Source: Paracoccaceae bacterium | GTDB lineage: Bacteria > Pseudomonadota > Alphaproteobacteria > Rhodobacterales > Rhodobacteraceae | Length of the DNA stretch: 6,004 nt | NCBI GenBank assembly: GCA_002400675.1 | Contig: NVQY01000044.1 | Span: forward strand, 8,299 to 14,302 | Reading direction: 5' to 3' | Shown here: positions 1-5,649 of the stretch, piece after piece | Layout of the letters: the number at the start of each line of letters is the position of its first letter | Numbering within the stretch: position 1 is the stretch's first letter | Notes under the pieces: model-generated | What the model saw: the letters and a program-made list of their open reading frames with translations, nothing else | What the model was told of the DNA's origin: nothing | The model's database searches: none | Made by a program: the position numbers and the translations under genes

Positions 1-722
1 TCGGTGTCCAGATGCGCAGGGCTGCCCAGCATCAACACCCGGACCACGTCTCCGAATTCCGATTTGACGTGCCACAGGATGTAGCCGGCGATCATCAGCG
101 TCACCAAAGGGTCAACCCAGGTCCAGCCATAGAGGATCACCAGCGTTCCCGCGACAATCACCGCCACCGACCCCAGTGCATCGGCCACGTTATGCAGAAA
201 CGCCGCGCGGATGTTCATGCTGTCCTTGGACATGGAATAGGTCAGCGCCGCCGTCGCCAGATCAATCACCAGCGCGATGATGGCAATCCACACCACCATC
301 CAGCCATCAATCGGTTGTGGTTCAAGGAACCGCATGATGCCCTCGTAGACCAGATACAGTGCCAGCACGACCAGGGTGGTGTAATTGATCAGCGCCGCCA
401 CCACTTCGGCGCGACCGTAGCCAAAGCTCATCCCGGCATCGGCCGGACGTCGGGCGATCTTGCGCGCCAGAAAGGCGATGATCAGCGATATGGCGTCGGA
501 AAAATTGTGCAGCGCATCGGCAATCAGCGCCAGCGACCCGGACAGGACGCCCCCCACCACCTGCGCCACCGTCAGCAGCAGGTTGACCGCCACCGCCCAG
601 GCGATCCGCGCATCGCCTGCGTCCGGGTCGATGTGGGCGTGGCTGTGGCTGTGGTGATGCCCCTGCCCCAGTTTCCCCGGTGCAGGGCTGTGTTTATGGG
701 CGTGATTGTGATTTCCGGCCAT
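1..722 (-). CDS. Cation diffusion facilitator (CDF) metal exporter, C-terminus cut by window edge
   Basis: Likely an inner-membrane antiporter moving Zn(II), and possibly Cd or Co, out of the cytoplasm in exchange for protons. 240 residues are visible. The N-terminus is histidine-rich (H5, H7, H9, H11, then H22-H24, H26, H28, H30), as in CzcD/ZitB-type CDFs. Hydrophobic segments follow at about 40-60, 64-86, 108-132, 141-162 and 176-198, and a sixth may start near 205. TM2 carries H72-N-F-S-D76 and TM5 carries H177-N-V-A-D181; this pair of HxxxD motifs is the tetrahedral site of zinc-type CDFs. The C-terminal cytoplasmic domain (usual total about 300 residues) is only starting at the edge. 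The ATG at 722-720 is preceded by AAGGA at good spacing. It is divergent from a MerR-type regulator across a dyad that probably controls it. Family is clear; the metal is inferred. Confidence 0.95.
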   Translation of the reverse strand, partial: MAGNHNHAHKHSPAPGKLGQGHHHSHSHAHIDPDAGDARIAWAVAVNLLLTVAQVVGGVLSGSLALIADALHNFSDAISLIIAFLARKIARRPADAGMSFGYGRAEVVAALINYTTLVVLALYLVYEGIMRFLEPQPIDGWMVVWIAIIALVIDLATAALTYSMSKDSMNIRAAFLHNVADALGSVAVIVAGTLVILYGWTWVDPLVTLMIAGYILWHVKSEFGDVVRVLMLGSPAHLDT

Positions 723-734
723 TGCGTTTCGTCC

Positions 735-763
735 TTGTGTGTTCGTCACCCCTCACTTAATAT
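735..763 (+). promoter_or_regulatory. Candidate promoter of the merR gene
   Basis: TTGTGT (735-740), a 17-base spacer and TAATAT (758-763) give a sigma-70-like promoter reading toward the MerR gene. Its start point would fall inside the dyad at 762-780, so the regulator could repress its own synthesis while activating the exporter, a usual arrangement for divergent MerR units. Predicted from sequence only. Confidence 0.4.
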
Positions 764-784
764 CTCTAGTCACTAGAGGTTCAA
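754..784 (-). promoter_or_regulatory. Probable MerR-controlled promoter of the CDF gene
   Basis: Reading the minus strand, a -35-like TTGAAC (784-779) is followed 19 bases later by TAAGTG (759-754), with the MerR dyad lying in the spacer. An overlong 19-20 bp spacer spanned by a dyad is the hallmark of promoters activated by MerR proteins through DNA distortion. The -10 assignment is uncertain: TATTAA (762-757), after a 16-base spacer, is the closer match to consensus. Confidence 0.5.
762..780. promoter_or_regulatory. MerR-family operator dyad
   Basis: CTCTAGT (764-770), a central C (771) and ACTAGAG (772-778) form a perfect 7-1-7 palindrome. The outer bases extend it to 19 bp with one mismatched pair (763/779). 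Size, symmetry and position between a MerR gene and a divergent metal exporter match operators of ZntR/CadR-type regulators. Which protein binds it is inferred from adjacency. Confidence 0.7.
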
Positions 785-795
785 GGGGCTATTGC

Positions 796-1209
796 ATGTT
801 ATCCATTGGTCAGATGTCACGCCGCACCGGGGTCAAGGTTCCGACCATCCGGTTTTACGAACAAAAAGGCCTGCTGCCCGAGCCAGAGCGTACCGCCGGC
901 AACCAGCGCCGGTACGGACCGGCAACCCTGAACCGGCTGGCGTTTATCCGTCACGCCCGCGATCTGGGTCTGCCGCTAGAGGATGTGGCGGCGCTGATTT
1001 CGCTGGAAGGCGCGCAGGGGGCGGCGCTGGATCGCGCGCACGATATCGCCCACAGCCAGCAGATGCGCCTGCACGAACGCATCGACAAACTAAAGCGACT
1101 TGAGCGCGAACTGGGCCGGATCGCCAGTGCGTGCGACGGCAACCACGACCATGTGTGCGCGGTTCTGCACGCGTTTGGTGATCATCAGACCTGCGAAGGT
1201 GAACACTAA
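796..1209 (+). CDS. MerR-family metal-responsive regulator, ZntR/CadR-like
   Basis: A 137-residue dimeric DNA-binding protein that probably senses a divalent metal and switches on the divergent CDF exporter. Residues 2-70 form the MerR winged helix: I4-G5-Q6 start, the T17-I-R-F-Y21 motif, then N36-Q-R-R-Y40 in the wing. Residues about 82-112 form the antiparallel dimerisation coiled coil. The C-terminal metal loop has C113-x7-C121 with H117 and H119 between, then H125, H130 and C133 near the end. The ATG at 796 has AAGGGG at 783-788 with good spacing; an in-frame upstream extension to 739 would translate the operator and is rejected. Oddly, the position at the head of the dimerisation helix that is cysteine in ZntR (Cys79) appears to be L78 here. 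Family is sure; metal identity is open (Zn most likely). Confidence 0.93.
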   Translation: MLSIGQMSRRTGVKVPTIRFYEQKGLLPEPERTAGNQRRYGPATLNRLAFIRHARDLGLPLEDVAALISLEGAQGAALDRAHDIAHSQQMRLHERIDKLKRLERELGRIASACDGNHDHVCAVLHAFGDHQTCEGEH

Positions 1210-1219
1210 GCCGCAGGGT

Positions 1220-1255
1220 CCCGGCCCACCTTACCGGGTCTCCAGCCCCGACCCG
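1220..1255. terminator. Weak convergent hairpins at the merR / tetR ends
   Basis: The two genes converge with only 21 bases between their stops. Two alternative short stems are possible: CCCGG (1220-1224) with CCGGG (1234-1238), and CGGGTC (1235-1240) with GACCCG (1250-1255). Neither is followed by a T tract on either strand, so this is at best a weak bidirectional terminator. Confidence 0.25.
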
Positions 1256-1812
1256 ATCATCACCGCCAACAGCGCGACCCGCCGTTTATAGGTGGCGTAA
1301 TCCGTACCAGCCATCTTGATGCCCTTGAGCGCCGCCATCATGGTGCCGGCCATATCCTGAGCCGGCCCGGCAAGGACAACCTGACCAGATGCCGCCGCAC
1401 GATCCAGCCATTTCGTATAGATATCGCGCAACCCCGCCTCACCGGTCTGCACGATGTCCGACGCGGTTGCATTGGTCGCATCCAGCAATTCCAGCCCGTG
1501 CGGCGAGGTCAGCATGACTTCGAACACATCGCCGCCCTGCGCGGCAAAGGCGGCCCCCAGAACGTCCGCCACCGCGCCGGAGTCGCCCAGCGCCGCCGCA
1601 ACAGCCGTGCCCGCCTGATCGTAATAGAACTGCGCAAGCGACCGGAATATATCCTTTTTGTTGCGATAGTGCAGATACAACGCCGGGCGCGACATGCCCG
1701 CCGCCCGGGCAATGTCATCCATAGAGGTCTTGCGATGGCCATAGGTCGCAAACGCCCCAAACGCGGCGTTCAGAATGGCCTGTTGGCGGGTATGTGACGA
1801 GGTATCTTTCAT
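1231..1812 (-). CDS. TetR/AcrR-family transcriptional repressor
   Basis: A 193-residue regulator, typical TetR length. The N-terminal helix-turn-helix lies at about residues 9-56: helix 1 at R9-Y24, then T29-S-M-D-D-I34 and the recognition region G39-M-S-R-P-A-L-Y-L-H-Y49 followed by K52-K-D-I-F56, the classic TetR signature. Residues from about 60 onward form the all-helical ligand and dimer domain, whose ligand cannot be read from sequence. It is divergent from the iron-sulfur/molybdopterin oxidoreductase operon, so the simple inference is a local repressor released by the enzyme's substrate or a related compound. The ATG at 1812 has no convincing Shine-Dalgarno, and a predicted -10 box ends only seven bases upstream, so the mRNA may be leaderless. 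No better in-frame start exists before M31, which lies inside the DNA-binding domain. Confidence 0.93.
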   Translation of the reverse strand: MKDTSSHTRQQAILNAAFGAFATYGHRKTSMDDIARAAGMSRPALYLHYRNKKDIFRSLAQFYYDQAGTAVAAALGDSGAVADVLGAAFAAQGGDVFEVMLTSPHGLELLDATNATASDIVQTGEAGLRDIYTKWLDRAAASGQVVLAGPAQDMAGTMMAALKGIKMAGTDYATYKRRVALLAVMIGSGLETR

Positions 1813-1818
1813 ATCCGA

Positions 1819-1847
1819 ATTTTGACACTTCGCCCTGTTTTTGTCAA
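1819..1847 (-). promoter_or_regulatory. Predicted tetR promoter
   Basis: On the minus strand a perfect -35 TTGACA (1847-1842) is followed after 17 bases by CAAAAT (1824-1819), four of six consensus matches. The predicted start falls at about 1813-1811, on or next to the tetR start codon. It lies within the first TGACA-N14-TGTCA dyad, so autorepression is likely. Confidence 0.55.
1823..1846. promoter_or_regulatory. Candidate TetR operator 1 (TGACA-N14-TGTCA)
   Basis: TGACA (1823-1827) and TGTCA (1842-1846) form an inverted repeat; adding flanking T and A bases gives 7-bp perfect arms TTTGACA (1821-1827) and TGTCAAA (1842-1848). It covers the predicted tetR core promoter. Assignment to the adjacent TetR protein is inferred from position and symmetry. 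Confidence 0.5.
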
Positions 1848-1855
1848 ACGACCCG

Positions 1856-1883
1856 TTGACACAATGACATTAATAGGTATTTT
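1856..1883 (+). promoter_or_regulatory. Predicted promoter of the oxidoreductase operon
   Basis: A perfect -35 TTGACA (1856-1861), a 16-base spacer and TATTTT (1878-1883) read toward the iron-sulfur subunit gene. Its -10 region lies inside operator 2, so bound repressor should block it. Its -35 and that of the tetR promoter together form the palindrome TGTCAA-N8-TTGACA (1842-1861). Confidence 0.55.
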
Positions 1884-1888
1884 TGTCA
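1865..1888. promoter_or_regulatory. Candidate TetR operator 2 (TGACA-N14-TGTCA)
   Basis: TGACA (1865-1869) and TGTCA (1884-1888) have exactly the same 14-base spacing as operator 1. The right half also shares the preceding bases (T, G or A, then TTTT before TGTCA). The two dyad centres are 42 bp apart, about four helical turns. It overlaps the operon's predicted -10 box. Confidence 0.5.
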
Positions 1889-1915
1889 GCTAACCAACCA
1901 AGGGGAGCGCGCATC

Positions 1916-2380
1916 ATGGCAACAACTCTGACCATCAACGGCAACCGGCATCAGGTCGATCTGCCGGACGATGTGCCGCTCTTGTGGGTGCTGCGCGACG
2001 AACTCGGGCTGACCGGCACCAAATATGGCTGCGGTGTTGCCGCCTGTGGGGCCTGCACCGTGCATATCAACGGGCAAGCAGTGCGATCATGTCAGGTGGC
2101 ATTGTCGGATGTGACGGGCGAGGTCACCACCATCGAAGGCATCGGCACACCGGATGCGATGGCGGCAATCCAGACCGCGTGGAACGATCATCAGGTGGCG
2201 CAATGCGGCTATTGCCAGTCGGGGCAGATCATGCAGGCCGCCGCCCTGCTGGCTGAGATCCCCGCCCCCTCGGACGATGAGATCGACGAGGCGATGCAGG
2301 GCAACCTGTGCCGTTGTGGCACCTACCCGCGTATCCGCGCCGCGATCCATAGCGCCGCCAGCCTGATGAAGGAGGCGTAA
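1916..2380 (+). CDS. [2Fe-2S] small subunit of a molybdenum hydroxylase (IorA-like)
   Basis: A 154-residue electron-transfer subunit of the xanthine oxidase / isoquinoline 1-oxidoreductase family, passing electrons from the Mo site of the partner subunit. The N-terminal plant-ferredoxin-like domain (about 1-75) binds the first cluster with C39-x4-C44-x2-C47 and C59. The helical C-terminal domain (about 80-150) binds the second with C97-x2-C100 and C132-R-C134, in the usual contexts [10 protein letters not shown] and [10 protein letters not shown]. All eight ligands are present and the length is normal, with no fused cytochrome. The ATG at 1916 follows AAGGGGAG (1900-1907) at 8 bases; an in-frame TTG at 1883 would start within the predicted promoter and is rejected. 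The next gene starts four bases after the stop. No signal peptide of its own, so it probably leaves the cytoplasm bound to the Tat-bearing partner. Confidence 0.95.
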   Translation: MATTLTINGNRHQVDLPDDVPLLWVLRDELGLTGTKYGCGVAACGACTVHINGQAVRSCQVALSDVTGEVTTIEGIGTPDAMAAIQTAWNDHQVAQCGYCQSGQIMQAAALLAEIPAPSDDEIDEAMQGNLCRCGTYPRIRAAIHSAASLMKEA

Positions 2381-2384
2381 CAGA

Positions 2385-4625
2385 ATGTCCCGTATGCGCA
2401 CAATCGCCCGCCGCACGTTCCTGATCGGCTCTGCCGCCATTGTCGGCGGGGTCGCCTTTGGCACCTATCAATACCGCAAACCTTCGCCCAACCCGCTGAT
2501 CGCCGGTCAGGGCGAGGCCGCGCTGAACCCGTTTGTGTTCATCGACCAGCAGGGCGTCACCCTGATCGCGCCGCGCGCCGAAATGGGACAGGGCGTGCGC
2601 ACCACATGGGCCGCGCTGATCGCCGAAGAACTGGATGTGGAGCTGGACGCCGTCACCGTGCTGCACGGTCCCCCCGCCAAGGCCTATTACAACAGCGCGC
2701 TGCTGGGCGAGGTTCTGCCCAACAAGGGCTATGACATCTCGGCGTTCCAACACGGGCTGGCTGAAGTGATCGGCGTGGCGGGCAAGTTCATCGACATGCA
2801 GGTGACGGGGGGGTCGTCCTCTATGCGCGACGGGTTCACGCGCATGCGCGAGGCCGGCGCGACCGCCCGCGAGACCCTGAAACAAGCCGCCGCAGACCGG
2901 TTGGGGGTGGATCGCGAAACACTGTCCACCAAATCCGGTCAGGTGATCGCCCCTGACGGTCAAACCATCCCCTACGCCGATCTGGCCGAGGCGGCAGCCC
3001 TGATCGACCCGCCAACGGTAACCCTGCGCGACCCGGCGAAATGGCGGTTGCTGGGGCGGAATCAACCGCGCGTTGACATGGCCGGCAAGGTGACCGGCAC
3101 GGCGCAATATGGCATCGACACGCGGCTGGACGGCATGAAGTTCGCCACCCTGCGGATCAACCCAAAACTGGGCGGCGACATGGCATCATTTGACGCCACT
3201 CAGGCCGAAAAGATGCCCGGCGTGGAAAAGGTGATCGACCTTGGCAATGGCATCGCCGTGGTCGCCTCTAACACATGGCTGGCCATTCAGGCCGCCGAGG
3301 CGGTCGAAATTGTCTGGCAAAAGGCCCCCTACCCGCCGGAAACAGACGGCATCTTTGCCCGGATCAACGACGCCTTCGACGACGACCCCAATTCCACCAT
3401 GCGCGAAGAAGGCGACGCCGAAACGGTGCCGGAGGGCGCGACGATGCTGCAAGCCACCTACCGCGTGCCATTTCTGGCCCACGCCACGATGGAACCGATG
3501 AACGCAACCGCGCTTTATACCGGCGAGGCGCTGGAACTCTGGAGCGGCAATCAGGCGCCTATCTTTACCCAGAAAACCTGCGCCGAGGCGGCCGGGCTGG
3601 AACAAGAGGCCGTCACCCTGCACACCCCCTATCTGGGCGGCGGATACGGGCGACGCGGAGAGTTGGATTTCTCGGTCTATGCCACCAAGGTCGCGCTGGC
3701 GATGCAGGGTGTGCCGGTGCAGGTCACGTGGTCGCGCGAAGAGGACATGCGCCACGATTTCTATCGCCCCGGCGCGCTGGCGCGGTTTCGTGGCGCAGTG
3801 AAAGACGGCAAGGCGGTGATGCTGGACGGTCAGATCGCCGCCCCCTCGACCTCGCAACAAGCGATGTTCCGGTGGCTGGGGCTGTCCCCCGGCGGGCCGG
3901 ACAAAAGCCATGTGGACGGCGCGTTCAACCAGCCCTATGCGATCCCGAACTACCGCATTCGCGGCTATCTGGCCGATCTGGATGTGCCGATTGGGTTCTG
4001 GCGTTCGGTTGCGGCGTCGTTCAACGGGTTCTTTCACGATACGTTTCTGGACGAAATGGCGATTGCCGCCGGGCGCGACCCGCTTGAATTCCGGCTGGAA
4101 CTGATGCGCGAGGAACACGCCGCGTCCGCCGGAACGCTTGAGGCGGTGCGCGAGATGTCTGGCTGGACCGGCCAGACCCCGGACGGGGTGGGACGCGGGG
4201 TGGGCTATACCTACAGCTTTGGCACGCCGGTGGCGCAGGTGATCGAAGTGGTTCAGGAACCGGATGGCATCCGTATCGCCAAGGCGTGGATCGCCTGCGA
4301 TGTCGGGCTGGCGCTCGACCCCGGCACCATAGAGGCGCAGATGATCGGCGGCATGATCTATGGCCTGTCCGCCGCCTGTTTCGGCGAGATTTCCTTTGCC
4401 GACGGCGAGGTCGAACAGTTCAATTTCCCTGATTATGACGCCCTTCGGATGCACAATACGCCAGTGACCGAAGTGCGGGTGCTTGAGGCCAGCAAGTACA
4501 TGGGCGGCGTGGGTGAACCGGGCACACCGCCGGCGATGCCGGCGCTGGGAAATGCGCTATTTGATCTGACCGGGAAACGGGCGCGGGAATTGCCGCTAAG
4601 CAAGAGCTTTGATTTGCTGATGTAG
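2385..4625 (+). CDS. Molybdopterin-binding large subunit, Tat-exported oxidoreductase (IorB-like)
   Basis: The 746-residue catalytic subunit of a molybdenum hydroxylase, which would hydroxylate an aldehyde or N-heterocycle using water; the substrate is unknown. The N-terminus has a twin-arginine signal, R9-R10-T-F12-L13, then a hydrophobic stretch to about residue 26 without an obvious AxA cleavage site, so it may stay membrane-anchored. Mo-cofactor and structural motifs seen in order: G68-Q-G70 in an AEMGQG context, a GSSSMRDGF loop near 145, K-V-T-G-T-A-Q-Y near 236, M369-E-P-M-N, the L417-G-G-G-Y-G-R-R424 loop, W539-R540-S-V, and G-V-G-E711-P-G-T-P-P, whose E711 aligns with the catalytic glutamate of the family. 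Its Shine-Dalgarno AAGGAGG (2369-2375) lies in the end of the upstream gene, so the two are cotranscribed. No frameshift or missing motif was seen. IorB-like is a family-level call, not proof of isoquinoline as substrate. Confidence 0.94.
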   Translation: MSRMRTIARRTFLIGSAAIVGGVAFGTYQYRKPSPNPLIAGQGEAALNPFVFIDQQGVTLIAPRAEMGQGVRTTWAALIAEELDVELDAVTVLHGPPAKAYYNSALLGEVLPNKGYDISAFQHGLAEVIGVAGKFIDMQVTGGSSSMRDGFTRMREAGATARETLKQAAADRLGVDRETLSTKSGQVIAPDGQTIPYADLAEAAALIDPPTVTLRDPAKWRLLGRNQPRVDMAGKVTGTAQYGIDTRLDGMKFATLRINPKLGGDMASFDATQAEKMPGVEKVIDLGNGIAVVASNTWLAIQAAEAVEIVWQKAPYPPETDGIFARINDAFDDDPNSTMREEGDAETVPEGATMLQATYRVPFLAHATMEPMNATALYTGEALELWSGNQAPIFTQKTCAEAAGLEQEAVTLHTPYLGGGYGRRGELDFSVYATKVALAMQGVPVQVTWSREEDMRHDFYRPGALARFRGAVKDGKAVMLDGQIAAPSTSQQAMFRWLGLSPGGPDKSHVDGAFNQPYAIPNYRIRGYLADLDVPIGFWRSVAASFNGFFHDTFLDEMAIAAGRDPLEFRLELMREEHAASAGTLEAVREMSGWTGQTPDGVGRGVGYTYSFGTPVAQVIEVVQEPDGIRIAKAWIACDVGLALDPGTIEAQMIGGMIYGLSAACFGEISFADGEVEQFNFPDYDALRMHNTPVTEVRVLEASKYMGGVGEPGTPPAMPALGNALFDLTGKRARELPLSKSFDLLM

Positions 4626-4652
4626 GGATGGTGGGGTGGAACCCCACCCTAC
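4622..4652. repeat. Bulged GC-rich palindrome over the large-subunit stop codon
   Basis: GTAGGG (4622-4627) and TGGGGT (4632-4637) pair with ACCCCA (4641-4646) and CCCTAC (4647-4652), giving 12 pairs with a 4-base bulge (4628-4631) and a GGA loop. Its first arm includes the TAG stop at 4623-4625. No T tract follows directly. It may act as a transcript-stabilising or bidirectional terminator hairpin, or be a dispersed REP-like element; I recall similar GTAGGGTGGG-type palindromes in roseobacter intergenic regions. Confidence 0.5.
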
Positions 4653-4656
4653 GAAA

Positions 4657-4679
4657 CGCCGCTGGTCAGGCGCTTTTTT
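4657..4679 (+). terminator. Weak intrinsic terminator for the oxidoreductase operon
   Basis: CGCC (4657-4660), an 8-base loop and GGCG (4669-4672) are followed by C and six Ts (4674-4679). The stem is short, but it comes just after the larger palindrome. It overlaps the last codons of the convergent hydrolase gene. Confidence 0.4.
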
Positions 4680-5445
4680 GTAAGCGTGGCTTGCGGACCT
4701 GCGCGGCCCAATCGTGGGTGGCTTTGCCAAACGCCCCGAACAGGGCGCGCGACACCGGGTCGTTGGCCGCGTTCCATTCCGGATGCCATTGCACCGCCAG
4801 CGTAAAGCCGGGCGCGTCGCGGACATAAATCGCCTCGGGGGTGCCGTCGGGCGCGGTGCCGTCAATTTCTATGCGCGCACCGGGCGTCTTGATGCCCTGC
4901 CCGTGCAGCGTGTTGGTCATAACCCGCGTCGCCCCGAGCACCTCGTTGAACACCCCGCCCTCTGTCACGCTCACGCAGTGGCGCAATTCGAACTTTTCTT
5001 CCAGGGTGCCGTCGGGCGGCATGCGATGGTTGTCGCGCCCCGGCAAGTCGCGGATTTCCGGGTACAGCGACCCGCCCATCGCCACGTTCACCTCCTGAAA
5101 GCCCCGGCAGATGCCAAACACCGGCTGACCACGTTCGACGCAGGCCCGCACCAGCGGCAGGGTAATGGCATCGCGGGCGCGATCAAAGGTGCCGTAGCTT
5201 TCGGTCGCGACTTCGCCGTATTCCTCGGGATGCACGTTTGCGCGCGCCCCGGTCAGCACGAACCCATCGCAGGTTTCCACCAGTTCCTCGACCGAGACAT
5301 AGCGCGGATCGGCCGGGATCAGCAGCGGCATGCAGTCGGAAACTTCGGTCAGCGCCTCCACGTTCATGGTGCCGCCGGCAAACACCGGATAGCTTTCATC
5401 GAGGAGATACGAGTTGCTGATGATGCCAACGATCGGGCGGGACAT
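4666..5445 (-). CDS. Gamma-glutamyl-GABA hydrolase family protein (PuuD-like, peptidase C26)
   Basis: A 259-residue cytoplasmic class I glutamine-amidotransferase-like hydrolase. PuuD splits gamma-glutamyl-GABA to glutamate and GABA in putrescine breakdown; relatives cleave other gamma-glutamyl amides. The nucleophile is C113 in the elbow F110-G-I-C-R-G-F-Q117, and the rest of the triad is H221 and E223 in V-Q-W-H-P-E. The early substrate-side motif L64-T-G-A and the N-terminal P4-I-V-G-I start are also typical, and the length is close to the family's roughly 250. The ATG at 5445 is chosen because homology begins at residue 3-4; an in-frame ATG at 5526 would add 27 proline-rich residues with no family match. 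The ribosome site is weak (AGAAAG, then seven Cs). No glutamine synthetase, transporter or other putrescine gene adjoins it, so the exact substrate is uncertain. Confidence 0.92.
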   Translation of the reverse strand: MSRPIVGIISNSYLLDESYPVFAGGTMNVEALTEVSDCMPLLIPADPRYVSVEELVETCDGFVLTGARANVHPEEYGEVATESYGTFDRARDAITLPLVRACVERGQPVFGICRGFQEVNVAMGGSLYPEIRDLPGRDNHRMPPDGTLEEKFELRHCVSVTEGGVFNEVLGATRVMTNTLHGQGIKTPGARIEIDGTAPDGTPEAIYVRDAPGFTLAVQWHPEWNAANDPVSRALFGAFGKATHDWAAQVRKPRLQKSA

Positions 5446-5477
5446 GGGGGGGCTTTCTGGTGGTTTCGGTTGGGGGA

Positions 5478-5506
5478 AACTTACCGGGGACGGGTTAAGA
5501 GTGCAA
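5478..5506 (-). promoter_or_regulatory. Possible promoter of the PuuD-like gene
   Basis: On the minus strand TTGCAC (5506-5501) is followed after 17 bases by TAAGTT (5483-5478), about 32 bases upstream of the start codon. The -35 is reasonable and the -10 is weak (three of six). Confidence 0.3.
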
Positions 5507-5515
5507 CAACGCACG

Positions 5516-5535
5516 CCCTGCGTCATGGCGCAGGG
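5516..5535. terminator. 7-bp hairpin between the Abi and PuuD-like genes
   Basis: CCCTGCG (5516-5522) and CGCAGGG (5529-5535) flank a 6-base loop. It lies about 115 bases downstream of the abortive-infection gene stop and just upstream of the predicted PuuD promoter. No T run follows on either strand, so a termination role is only possible. It also contains the rejected upstream ATG of the PuuD-like gene. Confidence 0.3.
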
Positions 5536-5649
5536 ACTTGTTCAGGGGCGCACAGGTATTCTGCATTTTCGCCGCCTAGACCAAAACACGGTTAGAATAG
5601 GTAATTTATCAGTCCTGTTTCATTCTTCATGATGCGATCTTACTTGCCC

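Larger units (their letters stand above)
5446..5649. other. Intergenic region spanning the GC shift
   Basis: A 204-base gap with no supported gene. Apart from the possible PuuD promoter and the 7-bp hairpin, no tRNA, repeat pair or attachment site was recognised. GC content falls along it, from 35 of 60 bases at 5521-5580 to 22 of 60 at 5581-5640. Confidence 0.6.

Noticed and set aside
12..776. Long plus-strand open frame opposite the CDF exporter
   Set aside because: Its translation is rich in His, Arg and Gln with no family features, while the minus strand gives an unmistakable CDF protein with a good ribosome site.
739..795. 19-residue N-terminal extension of the MerR protein
   Set aside because: It would start inside the predicted promoter, crosses the operator and lacks a ribosome site; family homology begins right after the ATG at 796.
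3186..4454. 422-codon minus-strand open frame inside the large-subunit gene
   Set aside because: It is a high-GC antisense shadow. The plus-strand frame carries all the molybdopterin motifs through this region, and the antisense product is compositionally odd.
5446..5452. Run of seven Gs just before the PuuD-like start (minus strand C7), considered as a phase-variable tract
   Set aside because: It is short, outside the coding region, and not placed between -35 and -10 boxes, so nothing supports slippage control.
5446..5526. 27-residue N-terminal extension of the PuuD-like protein
   Set aside because: It is proline-rich, unlike the family, has no Shine-Dalgarno, and its ATG sits in the loop of a hairpin upstream of the likely promoter.
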